DNA of 64,000 bases from an uncultured Spirochaetales bacterium (GCA_949297785.1 CASFTW010000002.1:62001-126000); one strand, 5' to 3'. Shown: positions 33,237 through 42,003, counted from the stretch's first letter. The notes: generated by a model from the sequence alone, not told the origin. Numbers and translations: made by a program.

Positions 33237-34206
33237 AAAGTCTCCTGAGGCTTTTTTCTCTTTCGTGTCTTGCGAGTGCGCTTTCAAGCATTATGTCCAG
33301 CACTGCAGCAAAGCCTCCCAGTTCCCGGGCGAGAATATTGAAATGACTTGTGGGGGTGCTGCCGGGGATTGTGTTCACTTCATTGAGATAAATCCTGCCG
33401 TCCCCGTCCATGAAGAAATCAACACGCATGTACAGACTGCCGTCAAGAGCAATGAAGGCTCTGGCTGCAAGAGAGTGAAGGGTACGCACGGTTTCATGAG
33501 AGAGGTTTTTATTGTCTTTTGCTTCAATTATATGTGTGACTGCACTTGAATATTTGTTGCTGTAGTCTGTATATGGCTTGTCTGCTATTACTTCCAGGGG
33601 CCCTGCTGTGAGAATACATCCGTCCTTGTCTTTCACAACAAGACATTCCAGTTCTCTCAGCGGGGTGATTTTTTTCTGCACAAGCACTGTATCGTCATAA
33701 GTGAAAGCTTCTTCGATTGCGTCTTCCAGAGAGTCCCTGTCGCAGCTGAAAACGCCGATTGAGGAACCGCCTCCGTTTATCTTCACGATGAATTCGCTGT
33801 ACTGCTTTGTGAAATCTTCAAGCAGCATTCTCTCATCCTCGCCCCTGTCGCGTTTCAGTCCTATTGTCGGCACAAGCGGGATGTCGTTGCAATGAAGGAT
33901 TTCGTGCTGCTTAAGCTTGTTCATGCCTATGCTGCTGGTGAAGACCTTCTCGCTGACATAAGGCTTTCCGATGAGCTCGAGAAGTCCCTGAATGCATCCG
34001 TCTTCGCCGAGCCTGCCGTGCATGACAGGGTAGGCTATATCATAATCACCCTGAAAGAGGGAGAGGGGAATCTCTCCGGAAGGAGGAAGAAGCAGATCTG
34101 TCACTTCATGCCCCATGTCTTCAAGTGTTTCCCTGACAGTCTGCGCACTTTTCAGGCTTATGTTGTGTTCAAGGCTTCTTCCGCCTTTTATGAGCAGGAT
34201 TTTCAT
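33229..34206 (-). CDS. ddl: D-alanine--D-alanine ligase
   Basis: ATP-grasp enzyme that makes the D-Ala-D-Ala end of the peptidoglycan stem peptide. In 325 residues: KGGRSLEHNISLKSA, VMHGRLGEDGCIQGLLE, FIVKINGGGSSIGV, and the metal-binding tail YLNEVNTIPGSTPTSHF. The ATG at 34206 follows AGGAGGTG and overlaps the murE stop by four bases. It also overlaps the dinB start by eight bases. Confidence 0.94.
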   Translation of the reverse strand: MKILLIKGGRSLEHNISLKSAQTVRETLEDMGHEVTDLLLPPSGEIPLSLFQGDYDIAYPVMHGRLGEDGCIQGLLELIGKPYVSEKVFTSSIGMNKLKQHEILHCNDIPLVPTIGLKRDRGEDERMLLEDFTKQYSEFIVKINGGGSSIGVFSCDRDSLEDAIEEAFTYDDTVLVQKKITPLRELECLVVKDKDGCILTAGPLEVIADKPYTDYSNKYSSAVTHIIEAKDNKNLSHETVRTLHSLAARAFIALDGSLYMRVDFFMDGDGRIYLNEVNTIPGSTPTSHFNILARELGGFAAVLDIMLESALARHEREKSLRRLYG

Positions 34207-35651
34207 CCCAGCACCTCCTTTGCAGCATTCATTATTTCTTCTCTTTCGCTCCATGGCCTTCTGTGAGTATGGTAGTCGATGCTTTTCTGGGCTCCGAGCC
34301 CGAGCGAGAAGATTATGTCATTCTCACCTGAGATCTGAAAGGCCTTTCTGAGGGCGTCTTCCCTTTTCTCAATGATGAAGACCTCTGCCTGTGCATCTTT
34401 TATTCCGCTGAGTATGTCACTGCTTATTTTTCCAAAGCCTTCTTCCCTCGGATCATCCTCGCTTATTATCACGGCACGGGAAGCTTTTGCCGCCTCATAT
34501 CCCATAAGCGGGCGTTTTGATGCATCACGGCACCCTGAGGCTCCGAAAACTGTTATGAAGCCTTTTGAGGGGTAAATCTTCCTGAAAGAAGAGAAGAGTG
34601 AAGAAAAGGCATCAGGTGTGTGGGCGAAATCTATCACGATGATTCTGCTGTCGATCATCATCGTTTCGCATCTGCCTTCCGGATTCTCAAGTCCCTTCAT
34701 GAGAGGAAGGATTTCATCATCACTGAGCCCTGTTGCATCCATCACTGCGGCTGCGGCAAGAAAGGCATTGTCAAGTGCGAAATCTTCCGGATGGGGAAAG
34801 ACATATACCTTTCCTCCTTTTTTGAAGAACAGCTTGTCTTCCTCCGGCTTTACAATTACAGGATGATCCAGGAATACAGTGTTTTTCTTTTCCATGACGG
34901 AGGCAAGAGCGTTGTCCCGGTATATGAGAGTCCTGCCGGTACAGCGCCGTGCAAGGTTGAGTTTTGCATTGTAGTAATTTTCCAGCGTTTTGTGGAATTC
35001 AAGATGCTCGCTTGAGACCTTGGTATATACACAGGAGGCATATCGTATTGAATTGAGACGGTCGAAGCGGGAACTCAGCGCATGGCTCGTAGCCTCGATG
35101 ATGAAATAATCGACATTGTTCTCATAGGCCCTGCTGAGTATGGAGTGTATGTGAAAGGCTTCCGGAGTGGTGTTCGGATACGGGCTTCTGACAAGACCGC
35201 TGCCGTCATCGATATAGACAGTCGTAATGAGACCGGTCCTGAAGCCTGCGGCTCTGAGAAGCTGGTAGATATAAAAACAGGTGGATGTCTTTCCATCTGT
35301 ACCGGTGACTCCTATTATCCTGAGTCTGTCACTGACCCTGCCGAAAAAAAGATATGATGAAAAAGCATACAGGGAGCGTATGTTTTCATCCGTTATTATG
35401 TAATCTGCTCCTGTATTGCCGCATTCCCTGTCCGTTATGACAAGCTTTGCGCCGCGTTCAACCGCATCGTCTATATAAGTTCTGCCGCTGTCATGATTCC
35501 CGCTGAAAGTGAAGAAGGCACAGCCCGGGATACAGTCTCTTGAATCATAGCACAGTGCTGTGACAGGACTGTCATCCACATTTTTTATGAATCGCCCTCC
35601 TATGGCTGAAAATAATGCTTCATGGCCGAACATGTTTCTCATGATACTCAT
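34203..35651 (-). CDS. murE: UDP-N-acetylmuramoyl-tripeptide synthetase (MurE)
   Basis: Adds the third amino acid to UDP-MurNAc-dipeptide. The protein has up to 482 residues with ATP loop GVTGTDGKTST, the substrate block TTPEAFHIHS, and IIEATSHALSSRFD. The amino-acid selectivity motif reads EDDPREEG; the arginine after DP is the feature linked to diaminopimelate enzymes, but spirochaetes such as Treponema use ornithine, so specificity is open. Starts at 35651, 35642 or 35633 are all possible, and none has a good ribosome site. The gene is divergent from an outer-membrane-like gene only 40 bases away. Confidence 0.9.
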   Translation of the reverse strand: MSIMRNMFGHEALFSAIGGRFIKNVDDSPVTALCYDSRDCIPGCAFFTFSGNHDSGRTYIDDAVERGAKLVITDRECGNTGADYIITDENIRSLYAFSSYLFFGRVSDRLRIIGVTGTDGKTSTCFYIYQLLRAAGFRTGLITTVYIDDGSGLVRSPYPNTTPEAFHIHSILSRAYENNVDYFIIEATSHALSSRFDRLNSIRYASCVYTKVSSEHLEFHKTLENYYNAKLNLARRCTGRTLIYRDNALASVMEKKNTVFLDHPVIVKPEEDKLFFKKGGKVYVFPHPEDFALDNAFLAAAAVMDATGLSDDEILPLMKGLENPEGRCETMMIDSRIIVIDFAHTPDAFSSLFSSFRKIYPSKGFITVFGASGCRDASKRPLMGYEAAKASRAVIISEDDPREEGFGKISSDILSGIKDAQAEVFIIEKREDALRKAFQISGENDIIFSLGLGAQKSIDYHTHRRPWSEREEIMNAAKEVLG

Positions 35652-35656
35652 TTTGC

Positions 35657-35685
35657 TTGTTAATTGCCATCTGATCTTTTATATT
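35657..35685 (+). promoter_or_regulatory. Promoter of the outer-membrane-like gene
   Basis: TTGTTA (35657-35662), 17-base spacer, TATATT (35680-35685). Transcription is predicted at 35692, exactly the A of the ATG, making the message leaderless. It fills the whole gap to the divergent murE. Confidence 0.6.
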
Positions 35686-35691
35686 ATGCGC

Positions 35692-36714
35692 ATGAAGAAG
35701 TTTCTCAGTGCAGTTCTTTTCATGCTTTTTTCAGCAGGAATACTGGCAGCAGATGCCGGTTCCGTGGTGATGCCCGGCCGCTACAGCAGCTTTGCGGCGA
35801 TGGCAGGGCGTTATGTGAACAGTTTCGCAAATCCTGCTGCGCTTCCTTTCATCAAGGAGAGTGACGGATCACTGATGGTGAGCCTGAATTATTCCGATGA
35901 ACAGGATCTTTCCCTTTATGAAAACAATGAGAAGCTCGGTTTCTTCAATACCGCCGATTCGTCTCTTACTCTTTCATTCGGAGGCCGCAACGTGCAGCTT
36001 ACCGCGGCGCTGGGTTTTGATCTTGAGAACAGGAATCATGAAAACGGAAATCTCACATTTGACATGCTTTATAAAATGCATTTTCAGCTTGATGCCGCAT
36101 ACAGTATCGGGCCGGTGTCTGGGGGAGTGAGGCTGCAGGGGGGAAGTGCACTCATCAGGGATGAAAGGATAATAGATTCCGCCTGGGATATCTTCACAAA
36201 TTTCTTCTTCTCGGAATTCGAGAACATGAACGGAAGCGAATATTTCTCAATAGGCGCGGGTCTTATGTGGCATGAGGAATATTTCACGCTCGGCCTTTAT
36301 GTGGACAAACTGATAAGCACCAGCGGAGGGGAGATCAACGTGGGCTGGAAACAGATCAGCGACACAATGGATATTGCGCTTTCCGTGTATATGCCGCGTT
36401 TCAACAGCAGGGGAGATCTTCATGCGGTAAGGCCGTATCTGATGCTGCAGGCCGGAGATATATCATCAAGTAACAGCTATATATTCCTTGGCGGCGAGCT
36501 CTGTTTCCAGATGCTGCCGGATGTGAACCTGAGCATCGGAACAAGCCTTACAAGCTACAGGAATGCACACCGTGTTCATGATTATTCGCTTGAACTGGAG
36601 ATATCCTCTTTCGCAGTGAGCTTCAAGGCATCCCTCCCGGTTGAATACTACAGCGGAGACACATCTGAACCGATGAGCTTCACGGTCTCCATGCGGTACA
36701 ATCCCCAGGTCTGA
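35692..36714 (+). CDS. Predicted outer-membrane beta-barrel protein, unknown function
   Basis: No family was recognised. The 340-residue protein starts with a clear signal peptide, MKKFLSAVLFMLFSAGILA, with cleavage probably after AADA. The mature part has alternating polar and hydrophobic strands with many aromatic residues and turns, for example FFNTADSSLTLSFGG, YFSIGAGLMW and MSFTVSMRYNPQV at the very end, which is typical of beta-barrels inserted in the outer membrane. The region YVNSFANPAALPF near residue 45 resembles the PorV/FadL-like start seen in several spirochaete outer-membrane proteins. Start chosen at the signal peptide and predicted transcription start. Confidence 0.6.
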   Translation: MKKFLSAVLFMLFSAGILAADAGSVVMPGRYSSFAAMAGRYVNSFANPAALPFIKESDGSLMVSLNYSDEQDLSLYENNEKLGFFNTADSSLTLSFGGRNVQLTAALGFDLENRNHENGNLTFDMLYKMHFQLDAAYSIGPVSGGVRLQGGSALIRDERIIDSAWDIFTNFFFSEFENMNGSEYFSIGAGLMWHEEYFTLGLYVDKLISTSGGEINVGWKQISDTMDIALSVYMPRFNSRGDLHAVRPYLMLQAGDISSSNSYIFLGGELCFQMLPDVNLSIGTSLTSYRNAHRVHDYSLELEISSFAVSFKASLPVEYYSGDTSEPMSFTVSMRYNPQV

Positions 36715-36723
36715 TGAGGCATG

Positions 36724-36750
36724 AAAAAAGGAGGCCGATGCTCAGCCTCC
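36724..36750 (-). terminator. Terminator of the repeat membrane protein gene
   Basis: Stem GGAGGC (36730-36735) / GCCTCC (36745-36750) followed on the minus strand by TTTTTT (36724-36729). It also lies ten bases after the outer-membrane gene. Confidence 0.75.
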
Positions 36751-36771
36751 CTGAATTCTGTTTCCCTGCTG

Positions 36772-37947
36772 TCAGAATCCTGCTTCTGCCATCCTGACAA
36801 GATTTGCGGCATCAGCCTGACTTCCGCTCAGGGTCGCAGTTGAGAACTCGATTTCACCGAGCCTGCTTTCCTTCGCGCTGATCAGGGATGCAGTCTCCTC
36901 TTCGTTTGCAAAGGAGAAGATAAGCGCAAAGTCGTCAGCCCTTTCAAAAATGAAAGCATTGCTACCAAATACTGGCTCAAGCACATCCTCGCTGAGGCTG
37001 TCTTTCTTTTTGATCAGAACCAGTGTGATATCATTACCGCATTCATTGGCTTCACTGCACTCTTCCTCAAGCACTTCAATGAAGCCGAGCATTCTTGTCT
37101 CTTCTTCAGCATGTACAGCAGATGCCGAGGGAACTTCCTTCTCGACAATCTTCTCGACCGGAATTTCCTTTTCAACAATCTTCTCGACGACTTTCTCAAC
37201 CGGAACTTCGATCGGGACTTCCTTTATGATCTCGATTGGAATTTCCTTGACAATTTCCTTGATCTGGGCACCTGAGGCCGCTGTGCTTTCATCAGTTCTG
37301 GCCGGAACTTCCCTGATGACTTCCTTTATGACCTCAACCGGTACTTCGACAACTTTCTCGACTTCCTTCACAACCTCGACAGGAACTTCCCTGATGACTT
37401 CAACGGGAACCTCGATCTTCTCAGGCTGCACATCTGAAGCGGATGCGGAAGGAACCTGCACTTCCTTTATGACTTCGCGTACTACAGGCACCTCTTTCTC
37501 GATTTCCCTGACAACCTCAACAGGAACTTCCTTTATCACTTCCTTGACAACAGGAACTTCCCTGATCACTTCACGCACTCTGGCTTCTGCCGCACTCTGT
37601 CTCTGCTGCACCTGGTCATAAGCCTTCGCAGCATCGATGCTGATGTTTATCGGATCGTCCTTTGCAGGGGATTCAAACGGCTTTGTATAGGCATTCGGCG
37701 GAAGCTTGTCCACCTGATCCTTGAACTCATCTTCATTTCTCTTGGCAATCATGACACCTATCTGGATGAGAATGAGACCGACAAGAATCGGGAACAGCTT
37801 GATCAGTACTGAATAAATCTGTTCTTCAGTCACCTGATAGGTCGGCACGATGTAGTTAAGGAAAATCAGTGCAAAAATTGCAATTACAGCAAAAGAAATG
37901 ACAACACTTGTTATAACAAGTTTTGCCGTACTCTTCGGTTTCGGCAT
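36772..37947 (-). CDS. Membrane protein with long V/K/E-P repeats and a degenerate GGDEF-like domain
   Basis: A 391-residue protein of unknown role. Two TM helices (about 10-34 and 44-68) form an N-terminal hairpin. Residues 123-273 are a charged low-complexity region built from short units such as EVIKEVPVEV, broken by two PSASA segments; it should form an extended or coiled rod. The C-terminus (about 287-391) resembles the second half of a GGDEF fold: ITLVLIKKK, then ERADDFALIFSFANEEETASL where RYGGDEFALIL would be, and a last helix ANLVRMAEAG. The GGDEF signature is lost, so cyclase activity is not expected; binding or scaffolding is more likely. AAGCCGGAGG before the ATG is a good ribosome site. 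Confidence 0.7.
   Translation of the reverse strand: MPKPKSTAKLVITSVVISFAVIAIFALIFLNYIVPTYQVTEEQIYSVLIKLFPILVGLILIQIGVMIAKRNEDEFKDQVDKLPPNAYTKPFESPAKDDPINISIDAAKAYDQVQQRQSAAEARVREVIREVPVVKEVIKEVPVEVVREIEKEVPVVREVIKEVQVPSASASDVQPEKIEVPVEVIREVPVEVVKEVEKVVEVPVEVIKEVIREVPARTDESTAASGAQIKEIVKEIPIEIIKEVPIEVPVEKVVEKIVEKEIPVEKIVEKEVPSASAVHAEEETRMLGFIEVLEEECSEANECGNDITLVLIKKKDSLSEDVLEPVFGSNAFIFERADDFALIFSFANEEETASLISAKESRLGEIEFSTATLSGSQADAANLVRMAEAGF
37129..37581 (-). repeat. Imperfect codon repeats encoding VxKEVPV units
   Basis: About 20 short units of 8-12 codons within the preceding gene, coding for alternating valine/isoleucine, lysine/arginine, glutamate and proline. Such tracts can expand or contract by recombination. 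Confidence 0.8.
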
Positions 37948-37998
37948 AACGTATTCACCTCCGGCTTAACATATATACATTAAGTCACACATATTGAT

Positions 37999-38027
37999 AT
38001 TATACAAGTCAAGATTAGATATGACAA
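37999..38027 (-). promoter_or_regulatory. Promoter of the repeat membrane protein gene
   Basis: Minus strand TTGTCA (38022-38027), 17-base spacer, TATAAT (37999-38004). Its -35 box overlaps the start codon of the divergent FtsB-like gene at 38021, so the two promoters are interlocked. Confidence 0.6.
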
Positions 38028-38503
38028 CAAAAAAACTGTTTTTATCCATTTTGATGTTTCTGGTGCTGTTCTGCCTGCTTTTCTCCATTTTCGGAAAGAG
38101 CGGCTACCTTGTGAACAGAAGTCTTGAGAATTATCTTGAAAGTCTTCTCAGGGAGGAAGAGGAAAGGAAGCTGCGGCTTGAGGCGCTTGAGGAGAGAAGG
38201 GCCAGCCTTTCCTCACCGGAAGCTCTCAATGACATAGCCCTGTCACTCGGCTACAACAATGACGGTGATGTTGTTTATTACTTTGAGACACCTGATGTGA
38301 TTGAAGAGGTTCCGCCTCAGGAGGATGAAGAGGAAGACTTGCTTTTTGAAGGTCTTGATACCTGGGTGATAGCACTGATCTCACTTGCATCGGCATTTGT
38401 GATTTCGGTAATTGCCGCATTGATACAGCACGGCAGACATGACAGAGACAATGACGCCGTGGCCGGAAAGCAGGACAGACGTTACAGTGATTTTGACTGG
38501 TAG
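38021..38503 (+). CDS. FtsB/DivIC-like septum protein with an extra C-terminal TM helix
   Basis: 160-residue membrane protein. TM1 (about 5-24) is followed by GKSGYLVNRSLENYLESLL and a coiled coil, EEEERKLRLEALEERRASL, then a conserved-looking NDIALSLGYNNDGDVVYYF. This order matches FtsB/DivIC, which stabilise the divisome. Unlike those proteins it continues through an acidic linker to a second TM helix (about 116-138) and a short basic tail. The ATG at 38021 was chosen; a TTG at 37994 is in frame but lies within the divergent promoter. It is upstream of tsaC by 14 bases. Confidence 0.65.
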   Translation: MTTKKLFLSILMFLVLFCLLFSIFGKSGYLVNRSLENYLESLLREEEERKLRLEALEERRASLSSPEALNDIALSLGYNNDGDVVYYFETPDVIEEVPPQEDEEEDLLFEGLDTWVIALISLASAFVISVIAALIQHGRHDRDNDAVAGKQDRRYSDFDW

Positions 38504-38517
38504 GGAGGTTTTCAGCA

Positions 38518-39081
38518 ATGCAGATTTTCTATAATGACAGCTCATCGCTTGAGGAGGTTGCTTCTCTTGTGCAAAAAGGCTGTGTCGGTGTCATTCCCGC
38601 TGACACGATATACGGCATTTCCGCTCTTGCGGATGATAAGACGGCAGAGAGAATCTACGAGATAAAGAAGCGGCCCGCAAACAAGAGTTTCATCATGCTT
38701 GCTGATGTTGATTATCTGAGGAACGGCGGTTTTTATGATGTGCCTGACAGGCTTTATGAGCTCTGGCCGTGCAGCCTGACCGCAATTCTCATGGGAAGGG
38801 ACGGAAGGACACAGGCTGTCAGGGTCCCGTCCGATGAGTACATTCTCTCTCTTGTGAAGAAAACGGGACCGATATGGTCCACAAGCGTGAATATCTCAGG
38901 TATGGCGAATCTGAATCATGCTGATGACATAATTGCACGCTTCCATGCGGACCTTGACTTCATCGTGAGAAAAAAAGCGGAAGGGGAGAATTCTCTTCCT
39001 TCCACTCTTGTTGACTGTACGCAAAAGCCTTACAGGGTACTCAGGCAGGGAGCCTTTGACGCATCAGTCCTGTCTGATTGA
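38518..39081 (+). CDS. Threonylcarbamoyl-AMP synthase (Sua5/YciO/TsaC family)
   Basis: First enzyme of the universal t6A37 tRNA modification. The 187-residue single-domain protein has GVIPADTIYGISALA, the KKRPANKSFIML region (usually KxR), and the end TLVDCTQKPYRVLRQGAF, typical of the family. Some YciO paralogues lack the t6A role, so the symbol is left open. A ribosome site AGGGAGG precedes the ATG. The 3' end overlaps the convergent DUF1015 gene by 18 bases. Confidence 0.88.
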   Translation: MQIFYNDSSSLEEVASLVQKGCVGVIPADTIYGISALADDKTAERIYEIKKRPANKSFIMLADVDYLRNGGFYDVPDRLYELWPCSLTAILMGRDGRTQAVRVPSDEYILSLVKKTGPIWSTSVNISGMANLNHADDIIARFHADLDFIVRKKAEGENSLPSTLVDCTQKPYRVLRQGAFDASVLSD

Positions 39082-40374
39082 GCGTGCTTCCATGTAATAG
39101 CGCTTTTCCTCCGCATGCCCTATGGAGAAAGTCTTGCGGGGGAATGCACCGTCCCTGATGATCGCATCGAAGAAAGTCTCTTTCGATATGTCAGGCAGTA
39201 TGATTCCGATGTTTCCTTCTTTCTTCGCGATTTCTTCCGTGACTTCAGCGCCGTGGATGTAGTCGACGGAAATTCCTTCGGGAAGGTTGTCTATGCATTC
39301 CTGGATGAGACTGGCACTGAGTGCCTGCTTTGCCTTTTTCATCCTGTATACATAGCAGTCATTTCCGCAGATCACGGCGAATTTCAGACAGCCGCTGTCC
39401 TTTTCAATCTCGTCAGCAGCTTCTTTCAGAGAGGATACCCTGTCTTTCGTTATGGACCCGCCTTTGCGGCTGAGGAGAGAGTCGAAGGCCGGCAGCTTTA
39501 TGTTGAAGAACACTCTGTGAATCGCTTCGAACTGCAGTGCTGGGTCGAAAATATTCTCGATTTCGACAAGGGCATAGCGGCACGGACTGTCAAGAGCTTC
39601 TTTCCCTTTTTCCTTTTTCAGGTCTTCATAAATGCTCTTCGCCGTTGCAAGAGAGTGATTGCCGTCTCCCATCGCATAAAGCAGCGGGTTTGTCTGGTCA
39701 AGTGACTTGTACAGCATGCTGATGCCGTCGGCAACCGTTTTTATATCCTCGTCCCTGTTGACAAGATAGCCTTTTACATGTCCGCCGCCTTTCATCAGAT
39801 CAGTATCATAGATGCATTCAAGTTCGGCTCTTCTGGCAACCAGAGGCTCAATGACAAGACGCCTTGCATCATTGATGAGCACCATTATGTGGGGAAGCTC
39901 CAGGCTTGCATGTTTCCTTATTTCCTTCCTTGGCGGTATGCGTGAGAGAATGGTCCCTTCAGTTGCCCTTATGAGGGACCTGCTGCCTTCTGCATAGGAA
40001 TATTTCTCAAGATCCAGAGATGCGACAAGACCGTAGCGGGTTCCGCTTACCGTGGTGCGTTCGACAAGAATGAACGAGTCGGGATAGCAGTCAAACACTC
40101 CGATCTTTATATAGTTATCCATTGTCTCATTGATGTTTTTTATTCTCTGCTGCTTGTCATCATCTTCAAGATAGCATTCGGGAAAGATGAGTTTTGATGT
40201 TGACGGGACATCGGACGTGATGACATCAACATCATTCCAGTAGTCCTTCTGGCTTGTGAACTGATCGCAGGCCACAACCGCCCATTTGTAGTAGTCGACG
40301 TTCTTCTTCGGCAGCAGGATGTCGCTTGTGCTGATACCGCAGCCTCTGAGCTGCTGTTTAAGGCTTTCTCGCAT
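39064..40374 (-). CDS. DUF1015 family protein
   Basis: 436-residue cytoplasmic protein of a widespread, uncharacterised family. The signature block YAMGDGNHSLATAK near residue 225 and the N-terminal WAVVACDQFTSQKDYWND are typical of DUF1015, as is HIMVLINDAR. In other genomes members lie near serine/amino-acid metabolism genes, but nothing here fixes a function. It has a strong ribosome site, GGAGGT, and no operon partner. The gene is convergent with the Sua5-family gene and overlaps it. Confidence 0.88.
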   Translation of the reverse strand: MRESLKQQLRGCGISTSDILLPKKNVDYYKWAVVACDQFTSQKDYWNDVDVITSDVPSTSKLIFPECYLEDDDKQQRIKNINETMDNYIKIGVFDCYPDSFILVERTTVSGTRYGLVASLDLEKYSYAEGSRSLIRATEGTILSRIPPRKEIRKHASLELPHIMVLINDARRLVIEPLVARRAELECIYDTDLMKGGGHVKGYLVNRDEDIKTVADGISMLYKSLDQTNPLLYAMGDGNHSLATAKSIYEDLKKEKGKEALDSPCRYALVEIENIFDPALQFEAIHRVFFNIKLPAFDSLLSRKGGSITKDRVSSLKEAADEIEKDSGCLKFAVICGNDCYVYRMKKAKQALSASLIQECIDNLPEGISVDYIHGAEVTEEIAKKEGNIGIILPDISKETFFDAIIRDGAFPRKTFSIGHAEEKRYYMEARSIRQD

Positions 40375-40449
40375 AATTACCTCCGCTCCTTAAATGTTAA
40401 TGTAGCTTTGAGGATGGTACAAGAATAAAATTGAATGTAGAATTGGCGC

Positions 40450-41100
40450 ATGAATGAGAAGTGCAGTCTTGTATTCACGGGAGGAGAGGGGCCTCTTGAA
40501 AAGCCTCTGATATTTGAGAAATATCCCTACAGCCGCATAATCGCCGCTGACAGCGGTTATGATACGGCCAGAAAGCTTTCAATGAAAGTCGACGATGCCG
40601 TGGGTGACTTCGATTCAAGCCTGTACCGGGATGAACTCATCGCAGAAGGCTTTGAGCCATGTCCGAGGGACAAGGATTATTCGGACAGCGAGCTTGCGCT
40701 GATGCGTCTTGACTCTCCGTGCTATGACCTTGCCGGCGGAGGTGGTGCAAGACTTGACCATCTGCTGTCACTGGCCGGACTTTTCCCGAAGTACGGCTAT
40801 CCGCGTTTCTGGTTCACACGCACTGACCTGATAATCACAATCAACAACGCAGACGTTACTTTTTCCCTTCCGCCTGGAAGCGACATAAGCTTCATGACAC
40901 TGGAAGAAAAGGCATCGGTTTCATGCCTTCAGCTTGTCTGGCCTCTGGATTCATTTGCGCTCTCGCGCACATCAATGAGCCTTTCAAACAGGAACAGTGA
41001 AAAGGCTCTTGATATCAGAGCCTGCGGTATCGTGCTGTGCAGACTTGACATAAGCAATGCCGATTGTGTGACTGAGAGCTTTAAAATACACGATAAGTAG
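40450..41100 (+). CDS. Thiamine pyrophosphokinase
   Basis: Transfers pyrophosphate from ATP to thiamine. The 216-residue protein shows IIAADSGYDTA, the aspartate cluster DDAVGDFDS, DKDYSDSELAL and GGGGARLDHLL, which together define the TPK fold. The ATG at 40450 has no Shine-Dalgarno site; TAGAAT (40438-40443) ends seven bases upstream, so the message is probably leaderless. Confidence 0.9.
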   Translation: MNEKCSLVFTGGEGPLEKPLIFEKYPYSRIIAADSGYDTARKLSMKVDDAVGDFDSSLYRDELIAEGFEPCPRDKDYSDSELALMRLDSPCYDLAGGGGARLDHLLSLAGLFPKYGYPRFWFTRTDLIITINNADVTFSLPPGSDISFMTLEEKASVSCLQLVWPLDSFALSRTSMSLSNRNSEKALDIRACGIVLCRLDISNADCVTESFKIHDK

Positions 41101-41115
41101 GCTATTATATATCAT

Positions 41116-41454
41116 ATGCTGCAATTCAGAAGGATACTGGCATTCTCATCAAGGATACACACCTATTTGATGGTGCTGTATCTGTTTTTCGCGCTTCTCT
41201 TCGCTCTTACTTTCTTCATAAGCGTGAGTGCGGATCTCATAAGCCTCCTGTCTCTTCTGATGACGGTGACATCATGGCTCATCATCTTCGAGGGAGTCTG
41301 GATAGCCCTTGCAAGTGTATACCAGCTTTTTTATACAAGGGTTTTTGCATTCTCGCCGGTAATCCTCACGCTGGTGAGGTGTCTGGTCACAATTGCATGC
41401 GCAGCCCTCATGGACAGCATAAATGTGGCTGTGACACAGGGAGTTGCAATATAA
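41116..41454 (+). CDS. Small membrane protein, unknown function
   Basis: No family was recognised. The 112-residue protein is almost wholly hydrophobic with about three TM helices (near 15-38, 42-65 and 85-108). TTTAAA (41080-41085) and TATTAT (41103-41108) with a 17-base spacer place transcription next to the ATG at 41116, so it too may lack a leader. It lies 15 bases after the thiamine pyrophosphokinase gene and 14 before aroH; a role with either is speculative. Confidence 0.6.
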   Translation: MLQFRRILAFSSRIHTYLMVLYLFFALLFALTFFISVSADLISLLSLLMTVTSWLIIFEGVWIALASVYQLFYTRVFAFSPVILTLVRCLVTIACAALMDSINVAVTQGVAI

Positions 41455-41468
41455 ACAGGAGGTTTGTT

Positions 41469-41837
41469 ATGAAGAACAGTTACGCGCTGCGCGGTGCCAC
41501 AACAGTCGAGATGGACAGTCCGGCGGCAATGGATGAGGCTGTGTGCGAGCTTTTTGATGAGATCCTCAGACGCAATGAACTTGATCCTGATGATATTGTA
41601 TATATAATCGCATCGCAGACTTCGGATCTCAAAAGCAAGAATACCGCAACCTGCCTGAGAAAGACCGGCAGATGCGATGATATCCCTCTTTTCTGTGTTC
41701 AGGAAGCCGAGATAAACGGAATGATGCCGCGTGTCATACGTCTCATGGTGGTTGTGGGGCATGAGAAAGAGGGGGAGGCAAGGATGGTGTACCTCAGGAG
41801 AGCCGCCGCTCTGAGGCCTGATCTGAAGATGGAATAG
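41469..41837 (+). CDS. aroH: Chorismate mutase, AroH (monofunctional Bacillus type)
   Basis: Converts chorismate to prephenate for phenylalanine and tyrosine synthesis. The 122-residue length and blocks LRGATTVEMDSP (with the active-site arginine), DIVYIIASQTSDL, LFCVQEAEINGM (active-site glutamate) and RVIRLMVVV (second arginine) match the trimeric AroH class, less common than the AroQ class. The ATG at 41469 follows AGGAGG at 41458 by a normal distance. Confidence 0.93.
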   Translation: MKNSYALRGATTVEMDSPAAMDEAVCELFDEILRRNELDPDDIVYIIASQTSDLKSKNTATCLRKTGRCDDIPLFCVQEAEINGMMPRVIRLMVVVGHEKEGEARMVYLRRAAALRPDLKME

Positions 41838-41881
41838 AAAAGGAAAACAGAAAAAAATTTAAAATTTTTGGGCAAACACTA

Positions 41882-41910
41882 TTGCCAAGATAAAAAAGAT
41901 TGTGTATGTT
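41882..41910 (+). promoter_or_regulatory. Promoter of tRNA-Thr
   Basis: TTGCCA (41882-41887), 17-base spacer, TATGTT (41905-41910); transcription near 41917. Confidence 0.5.
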
Positions 41911-41930
41911 AATCCTCGTTGCTGAGAAAT

Positions 41931-42003
41931 GCCGACTTAGCTCAGCTGGCAGAGCAGCTGATTTGTAATCAGCCGGTCGTTGGTTCAAATCCGACAGTCG
42001 GCT
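41931..42003 (+). tRNA. tRNA-Thr (anticodon UGU)
   Basis: Acceptor stem GCCGACT/AGTCGGC, D arm with GCTCAGCTGGCAGAGC, anticodon stem GCTGA/TCAGC with loop TTTGTAA giving TGT, and T arm with GGTTCAAATCC. CCA is not encoded. Confidence 0.95.

Noticed and set aside
37129-37581. CRISPR-like or satellite DNA array
   Set aside because: The repeats are imperfect, in one reading frame, have no spacers and encode VKEVP units.
36950-37621. 223-residue plus-strand reading frame opposite the VP-repeat gene
   Set aside because: It is the antisense shadow of the repetitive codons, giving Ser/Thr-Gly-Thr-Ser runs; it has no ribosome site or promoter.
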